Below are positions 9,759-20,282 of a DNA stretch of 64,000 bases, piece by piece. The DNA lies in contig NC_090770.1 of the NCBI RefSeq assembly GCF_001761485.1, forward strand, positions 2,108,001 through 2,172,000, written 5' to 3'. Source of the stretch: Yarrowia lipolytica (Eukaryota; Ascomycota; Dipodascomycetes; Dipodascales). Under the pieces are notes generated by a model, which ran no database searches, was not told the origin of the DNA, and worked only from the letters and a program-made list of their open reading frames with translations. Both the position numbers and the translations under genes were made by a program. The first letter of the stretch is position 1. Each line of letters begins with the position of its first letter.

Positions 9759-12287
9759 CTAGAGAGTGTCATGGTACTCAGTGTATGAGGGAACATTCTC
9801 CTTCATGCCCCGTCGCTTTCGGGTTTCGGCCACAATCTGACCAGGCTTGGTGTTTGGTTCTAGAGGGGAACCTCCCATGACTTCCCAGTGGTCAAAGATC
9901 ATCTGAGGGAAAGCCTGGCCACTGGTAGCTTGTCTCAGTTCACCAGTGAATCCGAAAGACTCGTTGACTGGCAAGTAAGACTTGACGGTGAAGAGAGGAG
10001 TACCGGCTCGCTGCTCTTCAGAGATAACCTGGCCTCTTCTACGGTTGAGAACAGAGTAGATACCACCTACTGCATTCTCCGGACATTGGATCTCGACCAG
10101 GAAAACAGGTTCGACGATACGAGGCTGGCATTGGAGGAAAGCAGCGTAGGTGACACGTCTCATTGTAGGCATTATCTGACCTGTGCCCCGATGAATGGTA
10201 TCAGCATGGAGAACCACATCCATCATGTTGATTCGAACACCTCTCATACTCTCGCCAAACAGAGGACCTGCCTTGGTGGCCTCCTGGAAGCCTGCCACAC
10301 ACGAGTCCTTGATCTCGTGCATGTACTGCACAGCCTTGGTGGTATCTACTAAAGTGTTAGGTCCAGTTCCGTCAGGTCCGAAGCACCAGATTGCTCGAGC
10401 GTGGTTCACATCCCAGTCGTACTCATCTGCCAGTGCTTTGGCTCGTACCTTGAAGTCCTCTCTGGCTGAGATCTTGCCATCATCTACAGCCACATTGAAT
10501 TCTTCAGAAAGAGGCTCGGCAGTAACCCAGATTCGGTTATGTTTGTTGGCAGATTTGCTCAGGGCTCGGCTTTCGGATTTCTCGGAGATGGTCTCCCGGT
10601 ACGAAACCACTGGGGGCGACTTCTTGAGAGGAATGCCCGCATGGTCCTGTTCCAAATCAAGAAGACAGATTTCTAGGTGGAGTTCTCCAGTGCCAGCAAC
10701 AATGTGTTCTCCAGATTCTGAGATGAACGTCAGCACACAAGGATCAGACTTGGACAGTCGTTTGAGACCCTCGACGAGCTTGGGCAGATCGTTGGCGTTC
10801 TGGACCTCCACAGCCACTTGCACGACAGGTGAAACCGAGAACTTCATCACCTTCAGATTGTGAGCTGCGTCGTCGGTTGTCAGAGTGCCGCTCTTGAGTA
10901 AGAACTGATCGATACCTACCAGACCCACAATGTTTCCAGCAGGAACATCATCAATGGGCTCGACAGTTCGTCCCATCATCAGAACTGTTCGTTGAATGGC
11001 CTTGACGAAGAGATCGTCCTTCTTACCAGGGACGTAATTGGGGCCCTGGATACGCACTTTCATGCCAGACTTGACAGTACCAGCAAAAACTCTACCAAAG
11101 GCGTAGAACCGACCTTTGTCGGAAGTGGGCACCATCTTTGACACATAGAGCATCAGGTCGGCGTTAGGATCACAGTTCTGGATACCCATACCATTGGCGT
11201 CCGTGACATCTCCCTCGTAGAGCACCTCAGCTCTGTACTTTTGAGCAGTCACGGGAGAAGGGAGATGGATGACAATCATCTCCAGCAGCGCGTCAGCCGC
11301 AGGAAGGAACTTTCGCATGGCCACCTTCAGAAGAGACTTACCTTCGAGCTCCTTTTCGTCTCCTTTGAGAGAGATGTTGAGCTTCTCCAAAAGAGTAGGT
11401 ACATCGTGGCTCTTGAAGTTCATGATAGCGTTGAAGATCGTGAATATGGGATCCAGAACAAACATGTTGAAGCCTCGCTCGAGCTCGTTGCCGTTTTCGT
11501 CTTTCGATTTGTGTGACCACTTCTTGGTTTTGGGATTGAAGAAGTTGTCGCCCCACAGTCGCTGCATCATCTTCTTCTGGTCTACTCCAAACTTCTTGGC
11601 GTAACGAACAGCAAACTGTCGAATGGTAAAAGCCCAGCCGTGGAGTCCGGAAGCAAAGGCAACAGTGCCATTCTCAGGGTACACCTGGCAGTTGCCGAGA
11701 GTCTTGTCAAAGTAAGTTGCAATGATGACGTTGACAGACTCCACGGTTCGAGAGAAGGTCTTGTAGAGATCTTCTTTAGTGCATTGAAGTTCGAGAAGAG
11801 CTCTGTCGACCTTGTTGATAACACAAACAGGCTTAATTCGCTCGGCAAGAGCCTGTCGAAGCACAGTTTCGGTCTGAACACACACACCTTCAATACAGTC
11901 GACGACAACGAGAGCACCATCGGTGACACGGAGGGCAGCAGTGACTTCAGAAGAAAAGTCGACGTGACCAGGAGAGTCGATTAGGTTGATGAGGAACTCG
12001 TTGCCTACTGTCTTTTGATCAATCTGGCTGACATAGTCGTCGGAAAGCTGGGCGTAAAGGGAGATGGCAGTGGACTTGATGGTAATACCTCGTTCCTGTT
12101 CATCTTTTCGGGTGTCAGTGAATCGGGCCTCTCCAGCCTTGGCAGCAGAAATGATACCGGCGTTCTGAACGAGGGAGTCAGTGAGAGTGGACTTGCCATG
12201 ATCAACGTGCGCAATAACAGACATATTACGTACGTTGGTCACCTTGTCCATCAAGGCTCTCATTTGGTCTACGGTAAAGTTGACCAT
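9759..12287 (-). CDS. EFT1: Translation elongation factor 2
   Basis: The GTPase that moves tRNAs and mRNA through the ribosome. It has 842 residues, the same length as yeast EF-2, and no intron. It starts [15 protein letters not shown]. The G1 P-loop is AHVDHGKS, the switch II G3 is DSPGHVDF, and G4 is NKVD. The domain IV tip carries [12 protein letters not shown], where the second His is the diphthamide residue targeted by diphtheria toxin. The C-terminus is YTEYHDTL. Codon use is strongly biased (CTC, TCT, GTC, CGA-type preferred codons), as expected for a highly expressed gene. It lies downstream of a strong TATA box at 12405-12415. Confidence 0.98.
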   Translation of the reverse strand: MVNFTVDQMRALMDKVTNVRNMSVIAHVDHGKSTLTDSLVQNAGIISAAKAGEARFTDTRKDEQERGITIKSTAISLYAQLSDDYVSQIDQKTVGNEFLINLIDSPGHVDFSSEVTAALRVTDGALVVVDCIEGVCVQTETVLRQALAERIKPVCVINKVDRALLELQCTKEDLYKTFSRTVESVNVIIATYFDKTLGNCQVYPENGTVAFASGLHGWAFTIRQFAVRYAKKFGVDQKKMMQRLWGDNFFNPKTKKWSHKSKDENGNELERGFNMFVLDPIFTIFNAIMNFKSHDVPTLLEKLNISLKGDEKELEGKSLLKVAMRKFLPAADALLEMIVIHLPSPVTAQKYRAEVLYEGDVTDANGMGIQNCDPNADLMLYVSKMVPTSDKGRFYAFGRVFAGTVKSGMKVRIQGPNYVPGKKDDLFVKAIQRTVLMMGRTVEPIDDVPAGNIVGLVGIDQFLLKSGTLTTDDAAHNLKVMKFSVSPVVQVAVEVQNANDLPKLVEGLKRLSKSDPCVLTFISESGEHIVAGTGELHLEICLLDLEQDHAGIPLKKSPPVVSYRETISEKSESRALSKSANKHNRIWVTAEPLSEEFNVAVDDGKISAREDFKVRAKALADEYDWDVNHARAIWCFGPDGTGPNTLVDTTKAVQYMHEIKDSCVAGFQEATKAGPLFGESMRGVRINMMDVVLHADTIHRGTGQIMPTMRRVTYAAFLQCQPRIVEPVFLVEIQCPENAVGGIYSVLNRRRGQVISEEQRAGTPLFTVKSYLPVNESFGFTGELRQATSGQAFPQMIFDHWEVMGGSPLEPNTKPGQIVAETRKRRGMKENVPSYTEYHDTL

Positions 12288-12404
12288 GGTGAAGTTGGTA
12301 GATGTTAGAAGTTGGTTTTGTTGATGTTTTTGGTGTTTTTGAAGTTTCTGGGTTGATTGAGATACAATTGAGTGGGATCGCAGATGGTAAAGACGGTCCC
12401 CAGC

Positions 12405-12415
12405 ATTTTTATATA
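12405..12415 (-). promoter_or_regulatory. TATA box of the EF-2 gene
   Basis: The minus strand reads TATATAAAAAT about 120 bp upstream of the EF-2 start, in an otherwise mixed-composition promoter. This is a consensus TATA element at a normal yeast distance for a highly expressed gene. Confidence 0.6.
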
Positions 12416-15400
12416 CGCCCTCAAATTATTACCCCACCGTTCCCCATTCTTAAACTACCAAACTGGTCACGCTAGTGGAACCCCTCACCTTTCAAGGAGA
12501 GGGAGAGGGGAATGCTGTTGAGTTGATGATGTGGAGCAAGACCCTTCGTTTTGGATGCCACACATTTCGTCTGCTCGTCAATTACTACACTCTCAATTCA
12601 CTTGACGCTTCTGTAGGTCCTTTCTCGTTCTAAGTAGTCGCCACTGGAGGTCCAGTTCTGTCTCCCGCATAGTGGGTTTCATGGGGGGAGGGGGGAAACA
12701 TAATTGACACTTGTTTTCTTTGTATACTTGAGAGGTATTCTTCTGTGTCTTCGACGAGTTTTTCTGCTCGCTTTACCCCCGAACGGAAAATACACCTTTT
12801 TTAGGCAGTTGCACGGCTCTTTTTGGCGCCTCAAAATCAGGCACACAAGGTCGTGTGATCACGCCGACCAGTGCCTTGATTCTGCAATAGTTACATAATC
12901 AGGGTAAATTAAGGTTTTCTTTGTTCTTGATTGCCCTAAAAGTGGGTCATAGAGCTACAGTACAGTACGTACTGTAACATTGCTTCATGTACGTAGTGGA
13001 AGGGGTAAGGACACAAGAATTATAGGTTAGCAGCAGCTTAGCATGTGGCAATGGAGTGGCCAATTGATTGGTGGGTTGTCTACATAATTACTGTACATCG
13101 CCGCTTACAAGGGGCCAGACGCCAGCCTTCTTTCACCAAATTCTTGTTATGATTACACAGTGTGTGCTAAAGGTGAGTTTGGTGCCACAAAGAGACTACT
13201 ATCTGATAAAACGAGGAGGTTTAGGCGATAAGTTGAGTTTCTGGTTGCCTGGTACTTGTATGAGTACTTGTGAACCTCCAGTTGAGCCCTCATATTTGTA
13301 CAAGGACATACAAGAATGCACTACTTGTCATACTGAGCTGAGCCTGAGTTGTACAAGTACTCATAGCATTTTCAACGGGCGGCTTGTGTGATTTGGTTGT
13401 AATACTTGGATTTAGAAGATGAGCAAACAAACACCTCGTATACTTGAAGATTAGTTGAACGACATCCATGATCAAGAGACTATAGGCCCAAGACCTGCTC
13501 GATTTCTAGAGTTGGATAGACATCATATCGAGGGTGCTTTTTTCCCCATAGTTTTCTTTTCTTCTCCAACTGTCTCGCCCTGACCCGCCTAGCCAATCTA
13601 GCACCAGTAACTCAGGACAAGACACCATGCCACGTGAGACCCACACAGCAGCTAAAAGACTGGTTCTCGAGCTTCCATGTGTTCTATCTACCGCTGAAGC
13701 TGGAGCCCAGTAAGTATCCACCTGCCCGTAAGGTATCGGTAGCACTAGCCAGCACCGGTATTAATATAACCCGTGGTATGAGAGTCAATACTTTCTAGAT
13801 ATCTCCTTGGTGTGTGAGATGTCAAAAGTACTTGCCCGTCTGCTAACAGACTTATGCACACCCAAGACAAGGACCCCATCAATCGCAAAATCGCAGAGAC
13901 GGATGTCTCTTTCACTGTTATGTACACAGCTATCAATGCGCGACCCACGACTGTCGATATCCCGACTGACGAATGCGGTACCGGTAGATCTATCCCTCCC
14001 GACAACGCGTTTCGATTAACACATCTTTGGCCGATGTCTCACTCTTGAGGATGTTCCCATAACAGTGAGCAGATGAACGATGACAAACAAGAAACATAAT
14101 TGAGTGAAAATCCGAAGAAAAATCGCGGACTACACCGGATTCTCGAGCCCCTACCGCCATGACCATACCTTCACAACCCCCACATTCCCATATCAAACTC
14201 AAGAAACCACAGCCTATGTCTAATACTATCACAGTTCACCAACCATCCACATTTCATCAATGGGTATTCCTTCTAGGCGGTGACTCGATACAATCCTCAC
14301 TAATCACCGACCACTGTTTGGAAGTCTGTGTCGAAATGATGGGCTTATATACAGTTGTCAACCGAGTTATCAGCCGAGTTATCAGCCGAGTTATCAACCG
14401 AGTTGTCAACCGAGATGTCAACCGAGTTGTCAACCGAGATACTGTATCAACCAAGTTACTGACTAGTCGTAAGGAGGTGTATTTGACATCGGTATTGTCA
14501 GTCCGGGTCTCGCCCATGCACACTTGTTTCATGGCCTTGTGAATATCCTTCATTTTTGTGACAGACCCCCAACTGTAGTTCAGGAGAATGCATGCCAGAA
14601 GCGTTTCCGCAGGTGGAGTTGGGACAGGTGAACAATGGTGTATGGTGATTTTCTATATATACATTTAAGGGGACAGAAAAACGCAGAAATAGGCATTTTT
14701 GCAACGTACTGTAACTTTGGACGGTGCGCGAGCCTTGCTCAAGCTACAGTAGTGGTAGCCATTGTAAATAGCTGCTACATTATCATGACGAACCGCAGTG
14801 GCTTTTTTATGCTTTCAGGAGCTACCGCCAGACGAGAGGTCAATCATAGCCCGCCCATCTGTCTCACTTGACCTTGGCTTGGTGTCCCACAATCGCTCTT
14901 TGGTTGCCAATAGCAGCCTTTAGCATGAGGGCTGTACGAGTCAGTTGACATTGTTCGGAAGATGGAGAATGTTGCAGATTCCGAAGTTGGGACATTGGAA
15001 GCTGAAAGTGAGAGCGGCGTGGGAGAGAACTGTGCTGGGAGAGTTCCAAAAATAGCTCCCTTCTGCAAATACAAACACACACGGCACTGGAGAGGTTTAT
15101 TTTTAATCAGCTGGTCATGAATACCTCTCCAGTGGACTGAAGCAAACCGCCTCCAGCCCGGCCAAGTACACAGAGATTAAACAGACAGCTTGAAGTGTCT
15201 CGTAAAGTCTTTCTTCAGGTCTAGGTCGGTGCACGGGATCAAGCTTTGAGAGTCCTGGTAGGTGAAGCTGGCCCAAAGTCTAACCAGCAGTCCTGAAGAT
15301 AACCCTTTTAGCACGTACATCCGCATGTGCATTGCAGTTGCCATCGCAGTTGTGTGGCTGTTGGCGGGTCATGTGTGTATTGATGATATCGGTGTATTTT

Positions 15401-15659
15401 TCCTGCCGCCCACAAGTATGCGGGCAGTTTCTTGGTCCTGCAAAGACCGTCAATCCCTGCTTCCAGCTGACGTCGTTGTGCTTGTCCGCGTGCAGCCAGG
15501 CTGCAGTCCGTGCAGTTGAGTGAGTACATGAAAACGCTAAGCCGCAATCCAGCTAAATGTCAAGCTCAGAGCACACGGAACTTTTATTTTTATCCATCGT
15601 CCAGCTTCTCTACACCTTCCTTCACTTCTACTAACAACACCCTCCGTCAATTTCTAGCC
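12416..15659. other. Large gene-free interval
   Basis: About 3.2 kb between the EF-2 promoter and the J-like gene. Only short, unconvincing reading frames are present (none over 127 codons). The region holds several TACAAGTA/TACTTGTA words (about 13252-13362), the 12-bp minisatellite at 14353-14436 and, near its right end, the J-like gene promoter. No tRNA, rRNA or element end was recognised. Confidence 0.5.
14353..14436. repeat. 12-bp minisatellite, seven units
   Basis: Seven head-to-tail copies of a 12-bp unit, AGTTrTCArCCG (AGTTGTCAACCG and AGTTATCAGCCG variants), each within 1-2 bases of the consensus. A degraded eighth unit follows. The unit length is a multiple of three, so both strands read through as repetitive peptides, but no gene supports translation. 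Confidence 0.9.
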
Positions 15660-18062
15660 ATGGAAGAAGATGCGCCTCCATCTTATACCCCACGACCCAC
15701 TGGTGACTCCGTCACGGTGAGGGCTTACACCACCTATCACGAGGGAGCTTCCCCTCAGGAGAACCATCGACTGAATGAGGAGGCTCGAATCACACAACAG
15801 CGAACCGGCGAGGGTCTTCAGTCTGCAACCTCTGTTCAGTCGCTCATTCTGCCAGAGTCACCCGTGACCCCCTCTCGTCCAGGAAACGTGACCGGCAGAC
15901 CTGTTCAGTCGCTGGTTCTACCCACCAATCCTCGTACACACGGACGGTCGAGATCGGCCACGTCCTTGGCACCCCCTCGACCCACCGCTCGACGAATGAG
16001 CCCGTCGCCTACCCGCACATCACAAAATACAAGACCTGCTGCCTCGCCGTCGCCCTCCAGGCTGACACCTGCTCGAACTCCAAATACGCCTGCAGCAAGA
16101 CCCGCAGCCACCTCTCCTAGAACTCATGCACCTGCTCAGCGGGTGCCTTCTTCTCCCCAGCCTTCCAGACCACAATACTCGCCTCAGGCTGCACGATCTC
16201 AACCCTCACTAACCCCTGCCCGGAGCACCACAAGCATAGTCAGCACGGCCAGTACAGCTACCACAGCAAGCTCTAGCAGCTCTCGACCACGAGCGCCGGC
16301 TCAGGCTCCCCCTCCACCACCCACACAGGCGGCCCCTCCCGTTCCAGGAGTTCCCAGCACCACCCATCGCCCTCCTCCCCCCGCTCAGGCACCTCCTCCT
16401 CCCCCTCCTCTGGGAAACCAAGCACAAGCACACCCAACCCCTGCGGCTACGACAACTCCCCGGCCAGAATCCCCACCTCTCATAACCATTTCTTCCGAGT
16501 CTTTTGTTCCACCAACCGCCTCGCCTTCTTCGTCATCCTCATCATTGGAGTCTCAGATCTCTACGGTGTCGTCAGTGGCACCTCCTATTCCTGGACTGCA
16601 TTATGCTCTACACACTATTCTGGATTGTCCTCCTAATGCATCCAATCTCGACATTGAACAGGCGTTTAGAACCGAGACTCTGCGAACCCTCAAGGACTGC
16701 GATGGGCTCTCGGGCTTCCGAAACTTTTGTTGTTATTCCTTTGCATTTCAGATTCTCAATAACCCAAGCTCCAGAAACCAGTACATGCAACGAGAGGATC
16801 ACGACGACGCTCTGCTGCTTGAACTGCAAGCTCAGAGATCTCCTCAAGAGCCTGCTGTGTTCTTCCAGTCTCTCTTTGCGGGCTTTTTCCACCCTCCCAT
16901 TCCTGTCCCCGTGGCAACCATGGGACTGGTTGATCTTCTAAAGGAAGCCGAAGCTGAGCAGTGGGAAGTCACACCCGACATGCCTCCTCCTCCTCCAGTC
17001 AACTGGATTCCTACCCAGGACGCTACTCTGATCAATGCCATCTTCGGAGATGCTGTTATTTCTCAACGATGGTTCAAGAGTCTGGAGTTTGTGTCTCGAC
17101 TCGCCACGTCCAATTCCAAGCATATCAATTGGTACGAGGCTCTCCTCGACATTGCTCTTGACGAGGATGTTGCAGCGGTATCTTCTCCAGCCATGAGAGA
17201 CTACCTCGCTAAAGGAGTGCAATCTGAGGGTTTCTCCCAAACGTTCACAGAAACTGTTCAGACAGAGATGAACAAGCTGTTTTTGCAGCCCGTTCCTTTC
17301 AGTTCCGATGTCGTCAGGGCTACAGGCTACATGATCATGGCCGAGATGGAGGACAAGATGAGAGGTAACACCGTACAGCGGAACCTGGTGGCTGACTCTC
17401 TAGAGCGGGCTATTCGACGATCGCACGCTGTTGCCCAGCACTGGAGACGACACAAGTTCTCCGATGACGATCAGGTCAATTTGGTATACACCCGAGCAGT
17501 GTACATGAACCTGCAGCAGATCCAACGCCGAGTCCAGGAACTGTGTCGATTGCTGGTTAGCGACCCCTCCCTTCAACGAATCTACCGACTATGGGAGATT
17601 GGCAACTTCATGTACATCGCCTCTCAGCAGCGAGAGCTCATTGGCGTGCCTTTCGACAACTTTATGGCCGAGACGGTCTCCATAACTGCTCACAGAGAAG
17701 CCTACTATGCCAGCGAGACACCCAAGAAACATCTGCGGGGATTCGATTATACCGAGTCTACTGATGGTCTTTGTCTATGGGACACGATTATCGCCAGTGG
17801 AGAGAAGGAGCGAAATGGAAACAAGGGTAGTTTCAGCACCGGGTCTGAGGGCTATGCTTCCATTCGCGACTCTTCCAACAAGCCAGTTCGGCCCATCCAC
17901 ACGTTTGTGACCGATCTTCAGCCGAATCCTCCGGTTTCTCAGAACTATTATACTGATGTTGGATCTGATACCAGCGGCTATTATGGAGACGTGGGATCGG
18001 ACAATGGGAACAGTGATCTGCTAGGGTCACCCTTCAGAGTTCGTCCCGGCCGAGTGGCGTAA
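15660..18062 (+). CDS. J-like / DnaJ-X-like protein with proline-rich N-terminus
   Basis: An 800-residue protein starting MEEDAPPSYTP. Residues about 1-320 are Pro/Ser/Thr/Ala-rich and disordered, with polyproline runs (APPPPPT, APPPPPPLG). A J-like segment follows at about 335-395: LHYALHTILDCPP, then IEQAFRTETLRTL, then YSFAFQILNNPSSRNQY. It has the J-domain helix pattern, but LKDCD stands where HPD should be. A second domain around 520-720 (VVRATGYMIMAEMEDKM, ..LWEIGNFMYIA..) resembles DnaJ-X. The same architecture occurs in the gene at 60179-61609. Without HPD, stimulation of Hsp70 is unlikely. The Met at 15660 is preferred over 15510, since the extra 50 residues look like translated leader. 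Confidence 0.7.
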   Translation: MEEDAPPSYTPRPTGDSVTVRAYTTYHEGASPQENHRLNEEARITQQRTGEGLQSATSVQSLILPESPVTPSRPGNVTGRPVQSLVLPTNPRTHGRSRSATSLAPPRPTARRMSPSPTRTSQNTRPAASPSPSRLTPARTPNTPAARPAATSPRTHAPAQRVPSSPQPSRPQYSPQAARSQPSLTPARSTTSIVSTASTATTASSSSSRPRAPAQAPPPPPTQAAPPVPGVPSTTHRPPPPAQAPPPPPPLGNQAQAHPTPAATTTPRPESPPLITISSESFVPPTASPSSSSSSLESQISTVSSVAPPIPGLHYALHTILDCPPNASNLDIEQAFRTETLRTLKDCDGLSGFRNFCCYSFAFQILNNPSSRNQYMQREDHDDALLLELQAQRSPQEPAVFFQSLFAGFFHPPIPVPVATMGLVDLLKEAEAEQWEVTPDMPPPPPVNWIPTQDATLINAIFGDAVISQRWFKSLEFVSRLATSNSKHINWYEALLDIALDEDVAAVSSPAMRDYLAKGVQSEGFSQTFTETVQTEMNKLFLQPVPFSSDVVRATGYMIMAEMEDKMRGNTVQRNLVADSLERAIRRSHAVAQHWRRHKFSDDDQVNLVYTRAVYMNLQQIQRRVQELCRLLVSDPSLQRIYRLWEIGNFMYIASQQRELIGVPFDNFMAETVSITAHREAYYASETPKKHLRGFDYTESTDGLCLWDTIIASGEKERNGNKGSFSTGSEGYASIRDSSNKPVRPIHTFVTDLQPNPPVSQNYYTDVGSDTSGYYGDVGSDNGNSDLLGSPFRVRPGRVA

Positions 18063-18523
18063 AGCTACCCACTCTGCAGTACGACAAGTAGTTTATAACC
18101 GATCTATGCATTACCATTGAGATATAGACAAGTGTGTCTAATTTTTAGAACACCTGGTATGTAGCTATTTAATGACAGGTGCAGGTATGGGGGCGGCAGG
18201 TGAGTCTTTGAAGCCGAGGCTGATATGAGCATAAGGTATGGATGTCGTAATACACTCATACAGTATAAGGAAAACCTACAATCTACAAGTAAAGTACTTG
18301 TACAAGAGATGGAACAACCGGGGATCTCGCACAGGTGGTAACAATGATAGATGTCGTCTCCTCAAACACCATGCGTGATTAGTAACCATAACGTGTAGCG
18401 GTTGCTCTGACATCCGTCCCCACATAAATGCGGGGTAACTCTATACACGAGTAAGCACAAATTCAAAGACTATAAGTACTTATACAGGGCCGGCCCAGTA
18501 TCGGACACCCTTCGAACGCCATA
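18063..18523. other. Intergenic: terminator and promoter
   Basis: Holds the presumed terminator of the J-like gene and the promoter of the hydratase-family gene. The words CTACAAGTA and TACTTGTACAAG occur at 18283-18306. No gene is visible. Confidence 0.4.
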
Positions 18524-19318
18524 ATGTCCGTCATTGAAACATTTCCGCTGCCCCAAAAGGGTCAGTCCGAAAGACAGCAGCTGCTGATTCTCACCGATAA
18601 GCCCGACTACTACCTTTTGGAGTTCAATTCGGCTCCCGAAAATAGACTCTCCAAGGACTTCATCGATGCATTTGTGGAGGCTCTGTACTATCTGCTGTTG
18701 AAGAAGGGCGACTCGCCCAAACCGCTGGTGACCTCGTCGACGACCCCCAAGTTCTACTCCAACGGACTCAACTGGGAACAGGCCAAAAGCACGCCTGAAT
18801 TCTTCCACAGGTACCTTGGACGTCTGCAACGGGCATTCATCGAGTTCCCCTGGCCCACCATTGCCCATGTCAATGGCCATGCCTTCGCGGGCGCCTTCAT
18901 CGTGGCAAACCACCACGATTTCAAGGTCATGAACCCCAACAAGGGCTGGCTATGTATGAACGAGATCAGCTTTGACGCATCGCTGCAGGCGTGTCTAATG
19001 TCCGTGCATAGCCACCAATATGGTCCCCGTCTGGCTCGTAAGATCTGCATGACTGGACACAGATTCACAGCGGCGGAGGCACTCAAGGAAGGTCTCATTG
19101 ACGCAGCTGGTGGATGGCCTGAGGTCGACGAGTTGGCCAAGAAGATCAAACCTCTGGTGGGCAAGTACAATTATCGGCAGATGCGAATGGCCATCTTTGC
19201 GCCTGTTCTGGAACAGACCAAGAACTTTTATCATTATGCTCGTCTCGACAAGGCTGCTCAGAACGAGGCTGATGACTTCAGAAGAGAGCGAGAGGAGGAG
19301 ATCAAGGCTAAGTTGTAG
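18524..19318 (+). CDS. Peroxisomal enoyl-CoA hydratase/isomerase family protein
   Basis: A crotonase-fold protein of 264 residues. The fold is marked by NRLSKDFIDAF near residue 40, FYSNGLNW (first oxyanion-hole region) and the signature INGHAFAGAF-like stretch VNGHAFAGAFIVANHHD around 120. It resembles delta3,delta2-enoyl-CoA isomerase-type members, which move double bonds so that unsaturated fatty acids can enter beta-oxidation. The protein ends in A-K-L, an acceptable PTS1 signal, so a peroxisomal matrix location is predicted. The acidic residue in CMNEISFDASL could be catalytic, but this is not certain. The exact reaction cannot be fixed from sequence alone. Confidence 0.82.
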   Translation: MSVIETFPLPQKGQSERQQLLILTDKPDYYLLEFNSAPENRLSKDFIDAFVEALYYLLLKKGDSPKPLVTSSTTPKFYSNGLNWEQAKSTPEFFHRYLGRLQRAFIEFPWPTIAHVNGHAFAGAFIVANHHDFKVMNPNKGWLCMNEISFDASLQACLMSVHSHQYGPRLARKICMTGHRFTAAEALKEGLIDAAGGWPEVDELAKKIKPLVGKYNYRQMRMAIFAPVLEQTKNFYHYARLDKAAQNEADDFRREREEEIKAKL

Positions 19319-19673
19319 TTTGGGAGTATGTAAGAATATATGTTGGGTTTACGGATATATGAGGTAGAGTATGTACGTACAGTACTTTTATCGCATCTAC
19401 TTGTATAATTTTCCTATCAATCTTTTTGTTTGAAGTTCAGTTATATCTCAACTAAAGCCTATCTAGAAAAGTAACTATGAACCCAAACTTTGTTCACGTG
19501 TTCTTCTGCCAATCTCTTCTTGAGGATAACACAACGACTCGAGCAGCTATGAGAAAATTAATCACAAAACTGCACTTACCTTTCTCTGAGGATTCGAGTG
19601 ATAACAGATTTTCGCCGAAATACAGAGTTTCCCACACAGTGCGTCGGATTTTACAGATTTCCACAAAAGAAAC
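19319..19673. other. Intergenic before tRNA-Ile
   Basis: AT-rich 3' region of the hydratase-family gene and tRNA upstream sequence. TCACGTG occurs at 19494-19500. The short frame that runs through here overlaps the tRNA and is not a gene. Confidence 0.4.
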
Positions 19674-19764
19674 GGCCACTTGGCCCAGTTGGTTAAGGCG
19701 TCGTGCTAATAAGAATAGCAGCTATGCAACGCGAAGATCAGCAGTTCGATCCTGCTAGGGACCA
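19674..19764 (+). tRNA. tRNA-Ile (anticodon AAU) with a 17-nt intron
   Basis: A 91-bp gene giving a 74-nt tRNA after splicing. The anticodon AAT is at 19708-19710. The intron (19712-19728) lies one base 3' of the anticodon, the universal position. The anticodon stem TCGTG/CGCGA, the T stem AGCAG/CTGCT and the T loop TTCGATC are all intact, and the D arm is normal. The discriminator A is at 19764, followed by a run of seven T from 19768 that serves as Pol III terminator. The acceptor stem is odd: GGCCACT against AGGGACC gives a C-A mismatch at 3-70 and A-G at 5-68. It may be a weak or decaying copy. Confidence 0.88.
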
Positions 19765-20282
19765 AGTTTTTTTCATAATGAAAGTACAGTGCTGGACTCA
19801 TCCTTAGTTGATGACATTCCGACATGAAAGACCCACCCAATCGCCGTTATACCGTGCAGTTTTGGCGTTGGTCACGTTTCGACTTTTGGGTCTAACTGAA
19901 ATGAAGATGGTGTTTTTTTACGAGCTAAACCCTACTGTACCAGTAGGGTGAAGATTGGAGGCCGTGAGATTGAATTACGAGACACTGCTCTCGTATTTCT
20001 GCTTGCCTGGGTCTATCTTTTTGTTCTCATTGTAGCGACAACATTCTTTCGGGCCCAAGGCCTTTATGACCCCCCCCCCCCTTTTCTCACCGTGCCGTCC
20101 CCTCTAACGCACGCGATACCCCCACGTGCTGTTATGCTTCAACCAATAGCAGGCACGTTACTTAGCATGATATCGAGGGTGCAGCCCACCTGTAGAGTCT
20201 GGTGATAAGGTTCTCGGTTAGATCAGTTGAAATACCACACGGCTTCGACTTTTTTCTGGGTTCAACTAAGTCCACATTCATC
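19765..20282. other. Intergenic: tRNA terminator and oxidase promoter
   Basis: Begins with the T-run that ends the tRNA. A run of 12 C lies at 20070-20081, and CACGTG is found near 20123. The rest is the promoter and leader of the multicopper oxidase. An in-frame upstream Met at 20202 exists, but the likely start is 20283. Confidence 0.4.

Noticed and set aside
14159-14542. 127-codon frame over the minisatellite
   Set aside because: Its length comes from a 12-bp repeat that avoids stops in frame; no other support.
19765-19800. tRNA-5S rRNA fusion, known in Yarrowia
   Set aside because: The tRNA is followed at once by a seven-T terminator and no 5S-like sequence.
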